Origin: an uncultured Saprospiraceae bacterium
Lineage (GTDB): Bacteria > Bacteroidota > Bacteroidia > Chitinophagales > Saprospiraceae
Length of the DNA: 64,000 nucleotides
Reading direction: 5' to 3'
NCBI GenBank assembly: GCA_937928405.1
Contig: CALFWZ010000026.1
Location: 33,866 to 97,865, forward strand
The notes under the pieces are model-generated. The model did not search any database and was not told the origin of the DNA. It worked only from the letters and a program-made list of their open reading frames with translations. Shown here in pieces: positions 49,104 to 60,370 of this stretch. The translations under genes were made by a program, and so were the position numbers. Position 1 is the first letter of the stretch; every line of letters starts with the position of its first letter.

Positions 49104-50294
49104 CTACAAAGAAACCAACCTAAGATTATCCAAAAAGACCTCGCCTTTATCCTCCATCGTAAAATAGACTTGTTTGATCTTTTTTAAATCCAAATTCCCG
49201 GAAATGGTAGACAAAGGAATTCGAACCTTCCGCCATTCCGTATCGTAAGTACCACCTTCTACAAACTCAGTGGTTAAAACGGTCTGCCCTTTCGCGCCGG
49301 CATAATCGTCAAAGCCAACTTTTAGAGGTATAAAGCTAGTAGATGCGGTGGCCGTTTTAAGATCAAATTCTAACATCGCAGTTTCGCGAATAGAAGTCAC
49401 ATCGACGGGATGCCATTTATTCCAACTTATGCCAAAAACATTATAAGCGCAGTTATCTTCCCCTACATTCCATTTTACGTGCAGCGACTTTTCTCCAGAG
49501 GCCTTTTCTGTATTGGTCCACTCTACCGTTTTACAATTATTCTTTACCAGACCCCAACCATTATTATTTGCAAAAGCATCATCAAAAATCGTTTTCGGCA
49601 AGGCAATAGGATTCGCTAATTTTTCTTCTTCCATCCAAGCTGTCTGTGGTTTTTCTTCATAGAAAACTAGACTAATATCATCTAAATAAACACTGCCGCT
49701 TTGCTGAAATTCAATTTGCAGTTGTTTGATATTCGATGGATCTAAATTCTCTTTTTCCGTTTCAAAAGCACTTAACGGAACAACCACTTTTTGCCATTCT
49801 TCATCAATCGCCACGCGCTCAAAATATTTATTAGTGGTATACAAAAAACCCATTCCTCCACTATAATCGATCAAGGTCAAAACCATCGGTAAACCAAACG
49901 CTTTTCCTTTTTGGGTACGTACATACATTTGAATCCCCACGGAACTCATAATGAGCGACAAATCCTTTCCTGCCCAATTATCCCAACCGATTCCAATACC
50001 CGACCATTTACAGCCTTTGGCATCTCGATTCCAAGAAAGTTTCAGCGATTCTTTTCCACTATACGCAACGTCAGAAACACTCGCCTCCTGACAAACATCT
50101 TTTTCTAACCCCCATACATCGGTCGCATCTTCATCGTAAATCCGTGGCTCTACCAACAAGGAAATATCCTTTGGTATGGTTACTTTTTCAATTGGTGCTT
50201 CGCCATCATATAAGGTAGCTTTCTTTAAGGATACACATCCAGATAGAAAAACAACCGCCAAGAAAAAACTATATATCTTAAAAGTAAAATTCAT
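49104..50294 (-). CDS. Lipoprotein with two CBM-like beta-sandwich modules
   Basis: Lipobox SGCVSLKK; two copies of a module ending in VYLDDISLVF / VFLDNLRLVSL. Confidence 0.7.
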   Translation of the reverse strand: MNFTFKIYSFFLAVVFLSGCVSLKKATLYDGEAPIEKVTIPKDISLLVEPRIYDEDATDVWGLEKDVCQEASVSDVAYSGKESLKLSWNRDAKGCKWSGIGIGWDNWAGKDLSLIMSSVGIQMYVRTQKGKAFGLPMVLTLIDYSGGMGFLYTTNKYFERVAIDEEWQKVVVPLSAFETEKENLDPSNIKQLQIEFQQSGSVYLDDISLVFYEEKPQTAWMEEEKLANPIALPKTIFDDAFANNNGWGLVKNNCKTVEWTNTEKASGEKSLHVKWNVGEDNCAYNVFGISWNKWHPVDVTSIRETAMLEFDLKTATASTSFIPLKVGFDDYAGAKGQTVLTTEFVEGGTYDTEWRKVRIPLSTISGNLDLKKIKQVYFTMEDKGEVFLDNLRLVSL

Positions 50295-50338
50295 CTCTTT
50301 TAGTTATTAACGGTTCAACTAGAAAAACAATGGTAGCA

Positions 50339-51352
50339 CTACAATTCCAATGGACCACCTTCGGTAAAGATCACAAAATCGATCCCAAAACCAACCTCTA
50401 AAGGTGGATTCGGCTGGGCGTTTTTATCTGAAATTAATAGTAATCGAACGGCAACTACTTTTTCTAAATCTTCTTGCGTCATGGAGGTTTGACTCATTGG
50501 ATAACTAATCTGTCGCCATCCTTCCCAGGTAGCCAAATTAATGTCTACTGGATCCCGAAAGGTTTGTGTATCTTGATCCAATTCGTAAGTTCCTGTTCCG
50601 TTTCCATCTATAAAAAATTCTACGATCGCTAATCCATGTGGGCCACCATCTGAGTGCATAAAGCAATTAAAATATAAATCTTCTGGGACCGTGGTATCAA
50701 ATTGAAAGGTTCCGCTTCCTGCGATCTCCGCTTTGAGGTCAATCAATCCGACGAAAAAATTAGGCACTACATTATCTGTTCCTTCTAATCGATAATAATA
50801 ATCGCCTTCTGCAGGAAAATCATCTTGACGGCCTGTTCTTGAATTAAATTCGAATTCAAAATTACCGACAAAAGCATTTGGTCCCAAATCTTCTTCAAAG
50901 CCAGAAAAATCCAACCCTTCATACACTTTTCCTGACAAGGTTTCTACCGTTGTCGTCCCCAAATAGTCAGGTTCTTCAGGAATGGTTAAGACAACATTAC
51001 ATACCTCATTTTTAAACAAAGGTAAGTTGGTGGTACCACCATCCCAAGTCGCTGTGCTCGCATCCAAGATGTTTGAGAAACCTTCGATTCGCTTCACGGA
51101 GCCGCTCACTGACCCTGTGATCTCTAAGACCCAAGCCACATTTTTATTAAATTCAGCCTTAAAAAATACCGTTTCTCCTTCCGCAAAATCCACCGTTGGT
51201 TGACTTGCCGTTAAATCTGATAAGGAGGTAAATGGTCCAAAACGATCCACCAAACTTGGTCCATCAAAAGTGTCTTTATCGTGTTTACAACTACCGATAC
51301 CTAATACTAATAGCAACACAAAACCCAGGTAGAAAAAATTTATCTTATTCAT
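50339..51352 (-). CDS. Lipoprotein, probable surface glycan-binding protein
   Basis: Lipobox LGIGSCKHDKD; beta-rich; adjacent to CBM lipoprotein and OM barrels. Confidence 0.55.
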   Translation of the reverse strand: MNKINFFYLGFVLLLVLGIGSCKHDKDTFDGPSLVDRFGPFTSLSDLTASQPTVDFAEGETVFFKAEFNKNVAWVLEITGSVSGSVKRIEGFSNILDASTATWDGGTTNLPLFKNEVCNVVLTIPEEPDYLGTTTVETLSGKVYEGLDFSGFEEDLGPNAFVGNFEFEFNSRTGRQDDFPAEGDYYYRLEGTDNVVPNFFVGLIDLKAEIAGSGTFQFDTTVPEDLYFNCFMHSDGGPHGLAIVEFFIDGNGTGTYELDQDTQTFRDPVDINLATWEGWRQISYPMSQTSMTQEDLEKVVAVRLLLISDKNAQPNPPLEVGFGIDFVIFTEGGPLEL

Positions 51353-51390
51353 AACATTATTTTTTAGAAAAAATATCTTAATGAAGTTGT

Positions 51391-53205
51391 TTAAAATTTC
51401 ATATTATAAAGTACAAAAAATTGCTGTAAGTCGTAATTGTTTGGATTATCAGGTCCTAATTCAGAATTAAATGAATTGTATTGAAGCGTCATATAAATAT
51501 CTTTTTTAAATTCGTATTTAATTCCCATTCCAATTAAAGTCTCTTGGTCATCGGCTATGTAAGGAGCAGGAAAATCTTGGACATCATTAAAATTGGATAG
51601 CACCGGTACATAATCTCTTCCTTCAGAACTAAACAATTTCGCCCCCAGTAATACATCAAATTTAGGAAACAATTCTACTTCCAAACCGAGATCAATTAAG
51701 TTAGAACTTAAGTCCACTTGTTCAAATTCTCCGCCACCACGTTCGGTCGTTTCTAACTGAACACCAACGGTGGCTCTAAGTTCATTTTTCCAGTTCAGGA
51801 AACGGTGAAAATTAAAATCTGCAGCTGCTTTAATCAAGGTGAAATTTTTCAGTTCGTTCGTTCCTTGTCCTCGGATCTCACTCAAGAAAGCACCATTCAC
51901 TCTTGCTGCGATCTTATCTGAATCATCACCATAATGAATTCCAAATTTAAGTCCTTGACGGTTTGGCGTCGCATCACCATAAGGCATCGTATTACTATAT
52001 CGTGGATCGTATGCCATTAGGCGATCTGAGGTTCGGAAAGTGTAGAGTGCTCGGTCCCGCGACAAATCAAATAAACCGGGTTGTCTTAAATTACGGTCAG
52101 TACCAATTCGATTATAATAGGATTTGTCAACGCCATATTCAATCCGTTTACTTTGCGCTCCTGTGCTAAAAAAATCAGGTCCGATATCAATAAAATTAGC
52201 AGAAACGGTCAGTTTTTGTTTTTTTAATTTAAAAGTTAAACCAACATCCATGAACGTATCATCTTCTTCTGACAACATGATATTTTCTTCTTTTCCATCC
52301 GCATTCGTAATTCTTTCTGCGCTAGCAATATTAGAACGCCCTGATTCTCCGGAGAGATGTAGAGACATGTTCTGTTTGTCCATTACGGTTACATCGTAAT
52401 CTATGGTAGCCACGGTATTTCTAATCCCCGTAACAGCATTTCCGGATTGCAGATCATCAAAGGTATGTACTAGGTTCACTCCAAAATCAGCTTTGAGTCC
52501 TAAAGAGTCATTAAACGTAACGGTTGAAAAGTCTAACGTCCCTCCACTAACTAAACGACTAGGAACTGTAAAAAAGTCTGTCCCTCGGATACGGGCAATA
52601 AAAGAAGAAACTTCTACATCTTCTAGCACGGACCCAAAGTTTAAACCAAAATCCACTTTACCACCCTGCAACCGTCTGGTATGATCATCTGTATAAAACT
52701 GTTCGTAATCAATCACCTCTTTTAATGGTTGAAAAACAGCTGGTTCATTAACAAAACCTTCTTCATCTGGACTGTACAATGTATAGGGTGACATCACCAC
52801 ATCCATATCTCCTACTCGGTATTTCAGAAAGTCTGCAATAATACCTCGCGCCCACAACTCTCGTACTTCAACGGTCATTCCTGCTCCAAAAAACCCACCA
52901 AATTCATTTCTTAGTCTGACAATTGCTTGCACCTCGGAGGTTTTATTAGGTGTAGCATTAATGGCTAAGTCTAGTAAAAATTCACCGTCGGTCAATCGAC
53001 CAATCGTGGAAGTATCTTCCATAATTACATCTCCTTCAATCCCTGTTCTTGATAGGAAGGTTCTTCCCAAGCCATTAAACCGAATGGTTCCTTTTTCTTC
53101 TTCCGCTTCGGTAGCTTTTGAACCGCCATCTTGCGCAACAAGTCCAACTTCTGAACAAAGAAAAAAACTACAGATCAACAAAAATTTTGTAATTATATTT
53201 TTCAT
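51391..53205 (-). CDS. Outer-membrane beta-barrel protein
   Basis: Signal peptide; alternating strands; C-terminal aromatic LQQFFVLYNMKF. Confidence 0.65.
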   Translation of the reverse strand: MKNIITKFLLICSFFLCSEVGLVAQDGGSKATEAEEEKGTIRFNGLGRTFLSRTGIEGDVIMEDTSTIGRLTDGEFLLDLAINATPNKTSEVQAIVRLRNEFGGFFGAGMTVEVRELWARGIIADFLKYRVGDMDVVMSPYTLYSPDEEGFVNEPAVFQPLKEVIDYEQFYTDDHTRRLQGGKVDFGLNFGSVLEDVEVSSFIARIRGTDFFTVPSRLVSGGTLDFSTVTFNDSLGLKADFGVNLVHTFDDLQSGNAVTGIRNTVATIDYDVTVMDKQNMSLHLSGESGRSNIASAERITNADGKEENIMLSEEDDTFMDVGLTFKLKKQKLTVSANFIDIGPDFFSTGAQSKRIEYGVDKSYYNRIGTDRNLRQPGLFDLSRDRALYTFRTSDRLMAYDPRYSNTMPYGDATPNRQGLKFGIHYGDDSDKIAARVNGAFLSEIRGQGTNELKNFTLIKAAADFNFHRFLNWKNELRATVGVQLETTERGGGEFEQVDLSSNLIDLGLEVELFPKFDVLLGAKLFSSEGRDYVPVLSNFNDVQDFPAPYIADDQETLIGMGIKYEFKKDIYMTLQYNSFNSELGPDNPNNYDLQQFFVLYNMKF

Positions 53206-53291
53206 AAAAATCTTTCTAAAAACTCGAAAAAATAAATTATTAATTCAACAGAATAATGTTTTCAAAACCTACCTACTACTAAGTAGACTGG

Positions 53292-55376
53292 TTAAAAGAA
53301 GGTCTTCAATTCTACGGTTACCTCTCGTCCTTTGAAGCGATCTAGTCCAAAATTCTTATCTTCGAAACGCATCCAACGATGACGGAAATAAAGTCCAGTT
53401 GATTTTGAAACGGTCCAATCAAAGCCTACTCCAATCCCGGTAGCAAATTGATCTAGTGGCAATTGTGTTTCTAAATCCCATTGGGTAAAAGCACCACCAC
53501 GGGCATCCTCAATGCCCAAATAACCCGTCAGTAAAAATTTTGGAAATACTTCTATGTAGGCATCAAATTCGTGATATTGAACAAAGAGATAACTATCGTC
53601 ATTGTAAATGGGTAAGGCCTCTCCTTTTCCACTGGCAGAACCAAAAGAACCCAAATAAAATAGATATAAAGAACGATCACCTATTTGAGTTTTATACTTT
53701 GCTTGTATATCCACCGCATTAAAGAATTTTTTATTTCTTGCCTCCGCAGTGGCGGGATCTAGGTCTGTGGTTTGTACAATTTCTGTTACCCCTCGAAAGA
53801 AGGAAATTTTTCTTTGATAAGGACCAAAAACAGTAGGACTAACTGCCCCTTCAGGAAACGGATTATAAACCCGAGACAAGGCTAAACCATTGATTCGATG
53901 GACATAGGTTAACTGCGTAGATGCTACATCAATTTCCTGAGAGATCCCCCAACCAAAATTGAATTTAAAATCATCTAAGGATATTCCTGTATTTATATTA
54001 ATACCTCGACGATTATGAATTAACTGACCAACTTGCGATAGTTGACCACCTACTCCATTGGCACCTGCAGCCACTCCAAAGTCTTTTATAATGTCAGGAT
54101 TGGAATTAGTAGCAATAGCTCCGTTTTGATTAAAGAAGTTTTTGCCAATTTGGTAAACCTGAACATCGACTGGAAGCACGGTATATTCTTTCGGTAAAAA
54201 GGCGTGTAACATTAATGCTTCTCCCCACTTCTTCTCATATGTTGGACTTTCATAACTCCCCATGCCCAATTCTCCTCTCAGTTTGACTTTTGCAATATTT
54301 AAATTTAGCGATAAGCTATGTACCTGATATTTTCTTGAAATCCGATTGATGGAATCTAAAGCTGTTTCACTATGTATTAGATTATAGAATACCGTGTTTC
54401 GTTTTTTTCCAAAACTTCTACCAATTTTTCCACCCGTAATAAAATTAGGAACAGCTCTATTGTCACCTGCAAATCCAAGATAGGCAGGTACACTTCCAGC
54501 ATCAAGCGTCGGAGTAATCGATAAGGCAGGATCGACAGTCGCGTTGGTCAGCCCTCCGTTGGGTTGTGTTTTTCCCCAAAATAAATCAAAGCTAAAATCA
54601 CCAGGAAGTTTGGCTCCATTAATGATCAATCCTTGAAAAGCCTGATTATTCCATCGCAAATCTCCGGCATTGGTCGAGCCGGTATTAAAGTAGCTGTCGT
54701 ATTTCAGTTCATTGGTAACTCCTTCCCACGGTGTTCGATCAAAAATACTATATCTATCCAAAATCTGATAAACACCAATTGTAAAATCACTTAAATTATA
54801 CCAATGAATACCTCCAGCTCGCACGCCAAAATTTCCATGTTTCGTACGAAAATTTCCATAAAAATTAATCCCTAAATTCATGGTAAAGACATTGTCTTCT
54901 GATCCTAAACCAGAATAGGGAGTAAACATGAACAATTCGGTTCCAAAAGTAGTTTTTCCATTAGGTCGACCATAAACACTCAGGGACATGGTTGGTTCTC
55001 GATATCCATCTCCAAAACCATAGGCTTTTTCAAAAGGCGCTAGACTAGGATATGGTTCCGTCATATTTCGGCCATAGCCAAATAACCGATAATAGCCAAA
55101 AATGGTTAACTTCTGTCCAGGCTTCCGCAATTTTTTACCAACAAAACTCGTATCATACTGAATACCAGCGATAACTTTCATATCTAAAGGAGCCTCATCA
55201 GTGATGACCTGATTTGTTGTATCTGTTGGTGGTGTATTGGAAGTCTGAAGAGATAGCTCTTGAAAAACTGGAACCTGGGCATCTTGCCCAAAACTGAAAC
55301 CATTAGACCATAAAAGGAGCCCCAATATCAGATATGGAAGAGATTGTTTAGTTTTATTGGTAAAATTTGGCACCAT
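53292..55376 (-). CDS. Outer-membrane beta-barrel protein
   Basis: Signal peptide; YYRLFGYGRNMTEPYPS; repeated amphipathic strands; ends RFKGREVTVELKTFF. Confidence 0.65.
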   Translation of the reverse strand: MVPNFTNKTKQSLPYLILGLLLWSNGFSFGQDAQVPVFQELSLQTSNTPPTDTTNQVITDEAPLDMKVIAGIQYDTSFVGKKLRKPGQKLTIFGYYRLFGYGRNMTEPYPSLAPFEKAYGFGDGYREPTMSLSVYGRPNGKTTFGTELFMFTPYSGLGSEDNVFTMNLGINFYGNFRTKHGNFGVRAGGIHWYNLSDFTIGVYQILDRYSIFDRTPWEGVTNELKYDSYFNTGSTNAGDLRWNNQAFQGLIINGAKLPGDFSFDLFWGKTQPNGGLTNATVDPALSITPTLDAGSVPAYLGFAGDNRAVPNFITGGKIGRSFGKKRNTVFYNLIHSETALDSINRISRKYQVHSLSLNLNIAKVKLRGELGMGSYESPTYEKKWGEALMLHAFLPKEYTVLPVDVQVYQIGKNFFNQNGAIATNSNPDIIKDFGVAAGANGVGGQLSQVGQLIHNRRGININTGISLDDFKFNFGWGISQEIDVASTQLTYVHRINGLALSRVYNPFPEGAVSPTVFGPYQRKISFFRGVTEIVQTTDLDPATAEARNKKFFNAVDIQAKYKTQIGDRSLYLFYLGSFGSASGKGEALPIYNDDSYLFVQYHEFDAYIEVFPKFLLTGYLGIEDARGGAFTQWDLETQLPLDQFATGIGVGFDWTVSKSTGLYFRHRWMRFEDKNFGLDRFKGREVTVELKTFF

Positions 55377-55599
55377 AAATATTTTTTTGGAAAAGGTTTT
55401 ATGGAAAAATTGTTCGAAAAGATTTCAACAAATGTAAGGGGATTAGGTTGAAACTAAGAAAAGAAACCTACATCATCCGTACATCGTGGCGTGTAAAGTT
55501 ACATCATCACTACATCATGGTTTTAAAATTTTGTTGAATTTATTATTTATCCCTATTTTTTGGTAAAATAGGTTTTTACGCGTAAAATAATAGTTAAAA

Positions 55600-56901
55600 A
55601 TGAAAAGAATATTCTTATTACTTACTTTGTTTTTCTTCTTAGGAAATCTTTCACTCAGCTTTTGTCAGGCACCAGCCCCTGGTCCTATCAAAGTTGAAAT
55701 CCGTCAAGAAAATGGCCAATGGCAAATGTATCGCGGTGGTGAGCCCTATTACATCAAAGGAATTGGTGGACAATCTGAAATGGATCGAGCGATTGCCTAC
55801 GGTGCTAATTCTGTCCGTACCTGGGGTGCGGCGGAAGGAATTGCCATTCTAGATGAGGCACATGCGAAAGGTTTATCGATTTCTTTTGGACTATGGGTCG
55901 GTTGTGAACGACAAGGATTTGATTATAATGATTCCAGAGCCGTACAAGCTCAATTAGAACGTTTTACGGAAATTGTAGAAACCTACAAAGATCATCCCGC
56001 TATCCTCGTTTGGGGAATTGGGAATGAAATGGACTTGTTCTATTCAGATTTTAAGGTTTGGAATGCCGTAGAAGATATTGCCAAAATGATCAAAAGAGTG
56101 GATCCCAATCATCCTACCATGACCGTCACGGCGGGATTGGATGTTGCGGAAGTCCAACTGATTAAAGAACGAGCACCTTCCATTGATATTTATGGAATCA
56201 ATACGTATGGTGGCCTAATTGGTATTGACCAAGCCATTCGAGCTTACGGTTGGGAGAAACCCTATATTGTTACAGAATGGGGACCAAATGGTCATTGGGA
56301 AGTGGCTAAAACAAAATGGGGCGCTCCTATCGAGCAAACGAGTTCTGAAAAAGCTAAATCCTATGCTAAGCGTTATGAACAAGGCATTGCAGCGGATAAG
56401 GAGCAATGCATTGGTTCTTATGTTTTTTTATGGGGACAAAAACAAGAAACTACGCCTACTTGGTATGGCCTATTCTTAGAGGATGGCTCGGAAACTGAAG
56501 TGATGGATGTTTTGGAAAAATCTTGGAATGGTAAATATCCTGCGAATCGCTCACCAAGTATCGCCAATATGACCATGAATGGCAAAAAAACCAACGCGAG
56601 TGTTTATGTAAAACCTGGCAGCAAAATTCAATTTGATTTAGACATTAATGACCCAGATAATGATCCGCTAAAGTTTAGATATGAAATTCTAAAAGAAAGC
56701 ACTGACATACAATCAGGAGGAGACAAAGAATCCCGTCCAGAACCAGTTCCTGTTATTGCTAAAAAAGGCAGTAAGGAGGGTAAACTTTTCTTTAAAGCAC
56801 CTAGAAAAGAGGGCGCCTATAGATTGTTCACCTACGTTTATGATGGAAATGGTAATGCAGCGACGGCGAATTTTCCGTTTTATGTGAGTAAGGAGCAGTA
56901 A
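55600..56901 (+). CDS. Secreted glycoside hydrolase, clan GH-A-like TIM barrel
   Basis: ILVWGIGNEMD (acid/base) and PYIVTEWGPNGHWEV (nucleophile) motifs; C-terminal Ig-like domain. Confidence 0.8.
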   Translation: MKRIFLLLTLFFFLGNLSLSFCQAPAPGPIKVEIRQENGQWQMYRGGEPYYIKGIGGQSEMDRAIAYGANSVRTWGAAEGIAILDEAHAKGLSISFGLWVGCERQGFDYNDSRAVQAQLERFTEIVETYKDHPAILVWGIGNEMDLFYSDFKVWNAVEDIAKMIKRVDPNHPTMTVTAGLDVAEVQLIKERAPSIDIYGINTYGGLIGIDQAIRAYGWEKPYIVTEWGPNGHWEVAKTKWGAPIEQTSSEKAKSYAKRYEQGIAADKEQCIGSYVFLWGQKQETTPTWYGLFLEDGSETEVMDVLEKSWNGKYPANRSPSIANMTMNGKKTNASVYVKPGSKIQFDLDINDPDNDPLKFRYEILKESTDIQSGGDKESRPEPVPVIAKKGSKEGKLFFKAPRKEGAYRLFTYVYDGNGNAATANFPFYVSKEQ

Positions 56902-57251
56902 GGGAATAAAGGATGGAACTGTATCAATAAACGCTATCAAAACATTTTAAAACCTCAAGAACAACCTCAACCTCCATGGCAAATAAAATTCACTTTATTG
57001 ACTAGACTTCATTAAAAAACAACTTTTGAAATAACGGGTATTTTGAATTTTAAAAATACAAAATTTATAAAAGTTCCATATCGATTAGACCTAGTACTTT
57101 AACGACTGGTATTTCTCCATCTCATTTTGAATTGGGATCTGGCCCTGATTCGCATTTATAGTATTTTAATGAATTAAGAAGGTGTTTTATCCAGTGATTA
57201 ATCAAAAATAAAAAATCCCCACAACGACAAATCAAATAATCTATCCATCGA

Positions 57252-60149
57252 TTACACCTCCATAATAAATGCGACCAAGTTTACTTCAGAGTCTATCGCT
57301 AATTTTTTCCGCAATCTATATCGGCTAATCTCAACGCCTCTTACTGAAATATTCAATAAAGGTGCAATCTCTTTGGTGGATAAGTTCATCCGTAAGTAGG
57401 CACATAATTTCTGATCTTTGGGAGTGAGTTTAGGAAATTTCTCGCGCAAACGTTTAAAGAAATTTTCGTGTACCTGATCAAAATAAGTTTCAAATTGGAC
57501 CCAGCTTTCGTCTAGTTGAATATTTGATTCAATGGTCCGTGAAATCTGCTTAATTTTTTTCTTTACCTCTCCGGGGGTCTCCGTTTCAATATTCACCAAG
57601 TCATTTTTGATCTTATTGAGAATTTCTGTTTTTTGGACTAAATGCATGGTGGCAGAAGCTAGCTGACTATTTTTATGTTTAATATCTGAGTTGAGTTTTT
57701 CGTTGCGAAGTTTGATAATTTCTCCTTCAGATTTTTCCACTTCTTTTTTAAATTCAGCCTCTTTCCGTTCGAGTTTTTGGGTTTGTTCTTTTTTGAAAGC
57801 CATCGTTTTTTTCTCCTCCCGCTTGGAGATATATTTCAGCAAACCATATAATAACAAGCAGCTTAATATAAAATAAATTATTTTTGCTAATAAAGACCAA
57901 TACCAAGGCGCTAAAATCTTAAAATCGAAAAAAGCTTCCTCACTTAGTTGACCATAAGCATTCCGCGCTTGTACACTAAAACGATAATTTCCAGAAGCTA
58001 AATTGGTATATTCTTTTTCAGATTTTGTGGTCCATTCAGTCCAATCTTCTTCAAAACCTTCTAGTTTGTACCGAAATTTTAGGTAGCTTATTTTTTCGAA
58101 GTAAGGGGCAGAAAAAACAAAGCGAAAATCATTCATTCGATAATTAAATTCAAAATCCTTCTGCATTTCATTGCCCCAATAAATAATGGAATCTTTCTCG
58201 GTTATAGAGGTAACTTCTCGAATTAACGCTTTAAATTTAAATGCTTTGTTTTTTTCTTCTAAAGGTCGATAGCGGGTAAATCCCTTTTCGGTACCGATAA
58301 AAATATTCTGATTATCATAAGTGAATACATGTTCAAATCCATCCACTAAATCATCTTGAATTTGATTAAAGTATTGAACTTTGAAGTTATTAAAAACGCC
58401 TTGTTCTTCAATTTCAATTACCCCGAATTCGTTATCAACAGAAAACCAAACATTTCCAACCTCATCCTCTATTACTCGGTGAAAATTCCGATTAGGACCA
58501 AATATTTCTAAAAAATCAGCATGCAAAGTGAAAGTATCTAAGGAATTCTCATATTGATAAATGCCATTAGGAGTAGCAAAGACCAACTCATTTCGGACCT
58601 TAGCAACATTGATAATCAGCTCTGCTGGCAAGCCCTTTCTACCCGAAAATAAAGTCACCGCATTGACTGATTTCAAATCTTTATTTAAGGTGACTTTATA
58701 AAGTCCTTTATAATTATGGGTGATCCAAATATTGCCTTCTGTATCCTCTTCCAAGATTCTGGCAGATTCGTCAAAGCCTTTAATCTTTCCCACTAATTTC
58801 CAATCTCCATCTTGAATTTCATACAAATACAATCCAGAGTAGGTACCTTGGATTCCGTAATTGGGATTAGATTTTAATTTAAAAAATTTCCAAGCACCTT
58901 TAATATCTGAAAAAGGTGTTAACTGGTTTCCATCAAGATAAGCAGCCCCTTGATGTTGACCAACTATTACTCTATCATCTACTTTGCTTATACTCCAAAC
59001 CTGCCCTACACCATTTTCGACCAATTGAAATTTAGGGGTATTATCCGTCAAATTCTCGGCTTTTAAATCAGTATAAAAAAGGCCCTGATTTGTTCCTAAA
59101 TACAATTTATTTTCATGAACAATAGAAGCGTATCCCGTGCCAGCAATCCCTTCTTCTGTTCTAATTTTAGAAAACGGTGAATGAATTTCTGCATAGTCGA
59201 TCCCATTATCCAATCCCAACCAGAGGTTATTTTGAAGATCTTCCGCAACAGATAAGACCGTATTATTTTGTAGTCCTTTGCTTTTGTTAATATTTAAGAT
59301 GGGGACACCTGTTTGATCCATCAGTAGTAGACCATTTTGAGCTGTTCCAACGGCATATCTTCCATCCGTCATCTGAATAGCACAAAAGGCATGGTGCTTT
59401 TTAAAAAACTCATTCGCTTTAACAGGCCAAGGTCGAATACCTTGCGCATCCATTAGATACAATCCACTGGTAACGGTAAAAATCAAAGATTGATCGACTC
59501 CATGAGGCAATATGGAAATAATTCTGTCAGGAAGATTTGTTTCACCAACCATTGCAGTCAAACCATTGTCTCCAACCTCAAATAAACCTTCTCCTAATTC
59601 CTGAACTAAAATTTTATTACCAATCTGAAAAAAGTTCTCAAAGCTCCCATTTCTAGGTTCAAGGACCGTCATGGTGTTATCGACCAAATGAAAAATGGCC
59701 TTTTCAGAACAAAAATATACACCATCTGCTTCAATAAAAATCTGCCAGACGTCTTCAAACCCTTCAAATGCTACAGGAACCAAATGTCTTAACGAGGTAT
59801 ACTCAAGCTGACCTTTTTCTCCAGCAGTCAAGTATCCAAACTCATTCTGACCACCCAAATAAATCCTTTTTTCATCTCCTATTCCAATGGAACGAACAAT
59901 CGTTCCATTTGGCAAAGAGGTCGTCTTCCAATGGGTTCCGTCAAACGCTAAAAGGCCTTTATTGTTTGCAAAATAGAAAATGCCTCTATCATCCTGTTGA
60001 ATGGCCCAGTTTTGAGTGCCTGCTTGGTAATCAGAGCGAGAAAAATTATTGATGGAAGGGGAACCAACATTTGAGACTTGTGCAATTAGTTCACCTAAGA
60101 ACATTACAACAATTAATAATAACAAATGGATTCTCTTATTCATCAACAA
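57252..60149 (-). CDS. Membrane-anchored triple-tyrosine (Y_Y_Y) sensor with LuxR-type HTH
   Basis: Beta-propeller repeats (NLWLGLDNGIDY, NIWITHNYKGLYK), Y_Y_Y domain (LKFRYKLEGFEEDWTEW...YTNLASGNYRFSVQARN), TM, HTH LTPKDQKLCAYLRMNLSTKEIAPLLNISVRGVEISRYRLRKKL. Confidence 0.92.
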   Translation of the reverse strand: MLMNKRIHLLLLIVVMFLGELIAQVSNVGSPSINNFSRSDYQAGTQNWAIQQDDRGIFYFANNKGLLAFDGTHWKTTSLPNGTIVRSIGIGDEKRIYLGGQNEFGYLTAGEKGQLEYTSLRHLVPVAFEGFEDVWQIFIEADGVYFCSEKAIFHLVDNTMTVLEPRNGSFENFFQIGNKILVQELGEGLFEVGDNGLTAMVGETNLPDRIISILPHGVDQSLIFTVTSGLYLMDAQGIRPWPVKANEFFKKHHAFCAIQMTDGRYAVGTAQNGLLLMDQTGVPILNINKSKGLQNNTVLSVAEDLQNNLWLGLDNGIDYAEIHSPFSKIRTEEGIAGTGYASIVHENKLYLGTNQGLFYTDLKAENLTDNTPKFQLVENGVGQVWSISKVDDRVIVGQHQGAAYLDGNQLTPFSDIKGAWKFFKLKSNPNYGIQGTYSGLYLYEIQDGDWKLVGKIKGFDESARILEEDTEGNIWITHNYKGLYKVTLNKDLKSVNAVTLFSGRKGLPAELIINVAKVRNELVFATPNGIYQYENSLDTFTLHADFLEIFGPNRNFHRVIEDEVGNVWFSVDNEFGVIEIEEQGVFNNFKVQYFNQIQDDLVDGFEHVFTYDNQNIFIGTEKGFTRYRPLEEKNKAFKFKALIREVTSITEKDSIIYWGNEMQKDFEFNYRMNDFRFVFSAPYFEKISYLKFRYKLEGFEEDWTEWTTKSEKEYTNLASGNYRFSVQARNAYGQLSEEAFFDFKILAPWYWSLLAKIIYFILSCLLLYGLLKYISKREEKKTMAFKKEQTQKLERKEAEFKKEVEKSEGEIIKLRNEKLNSDIKHKNSQLASATMHLVQKTEILNKIKNDLVNIETETPGEVKKKIKQISRTIESNIQLDESWVQFETYFDQVHENFFKRLREKFPKLTPKDQKLCAYLRMNLSTKEIAPLLNISVRGVEISRYRLRKKLAIDSEVNLVAFIMEV

Positions 60150-60370
60150 ATTTGGGGTAAATATAGTGTGATTTAGACCATGATGTAATACTTTTTGGTC
60201 GAAATGTCAAAATTAACCAAATAAATGAATGTAAATTCTAAACTTTCTTATAATAATTTCGATTACTGATGTAGTCGTGATGTAACAGAAAAGATGGGAT
60301 TAAGTGATTTCATCCTTATATTTGTTCTCAAAATTTAATCAATTTTTATCTTATCAATAAGACCATAGAC

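Noticed and set aside
40829-56976. Shared AACCTCAACCTC-type stretches near 40829 and 56949
   Set aside because: Short, low-complexity, only two diverged copies seen; no supported function.
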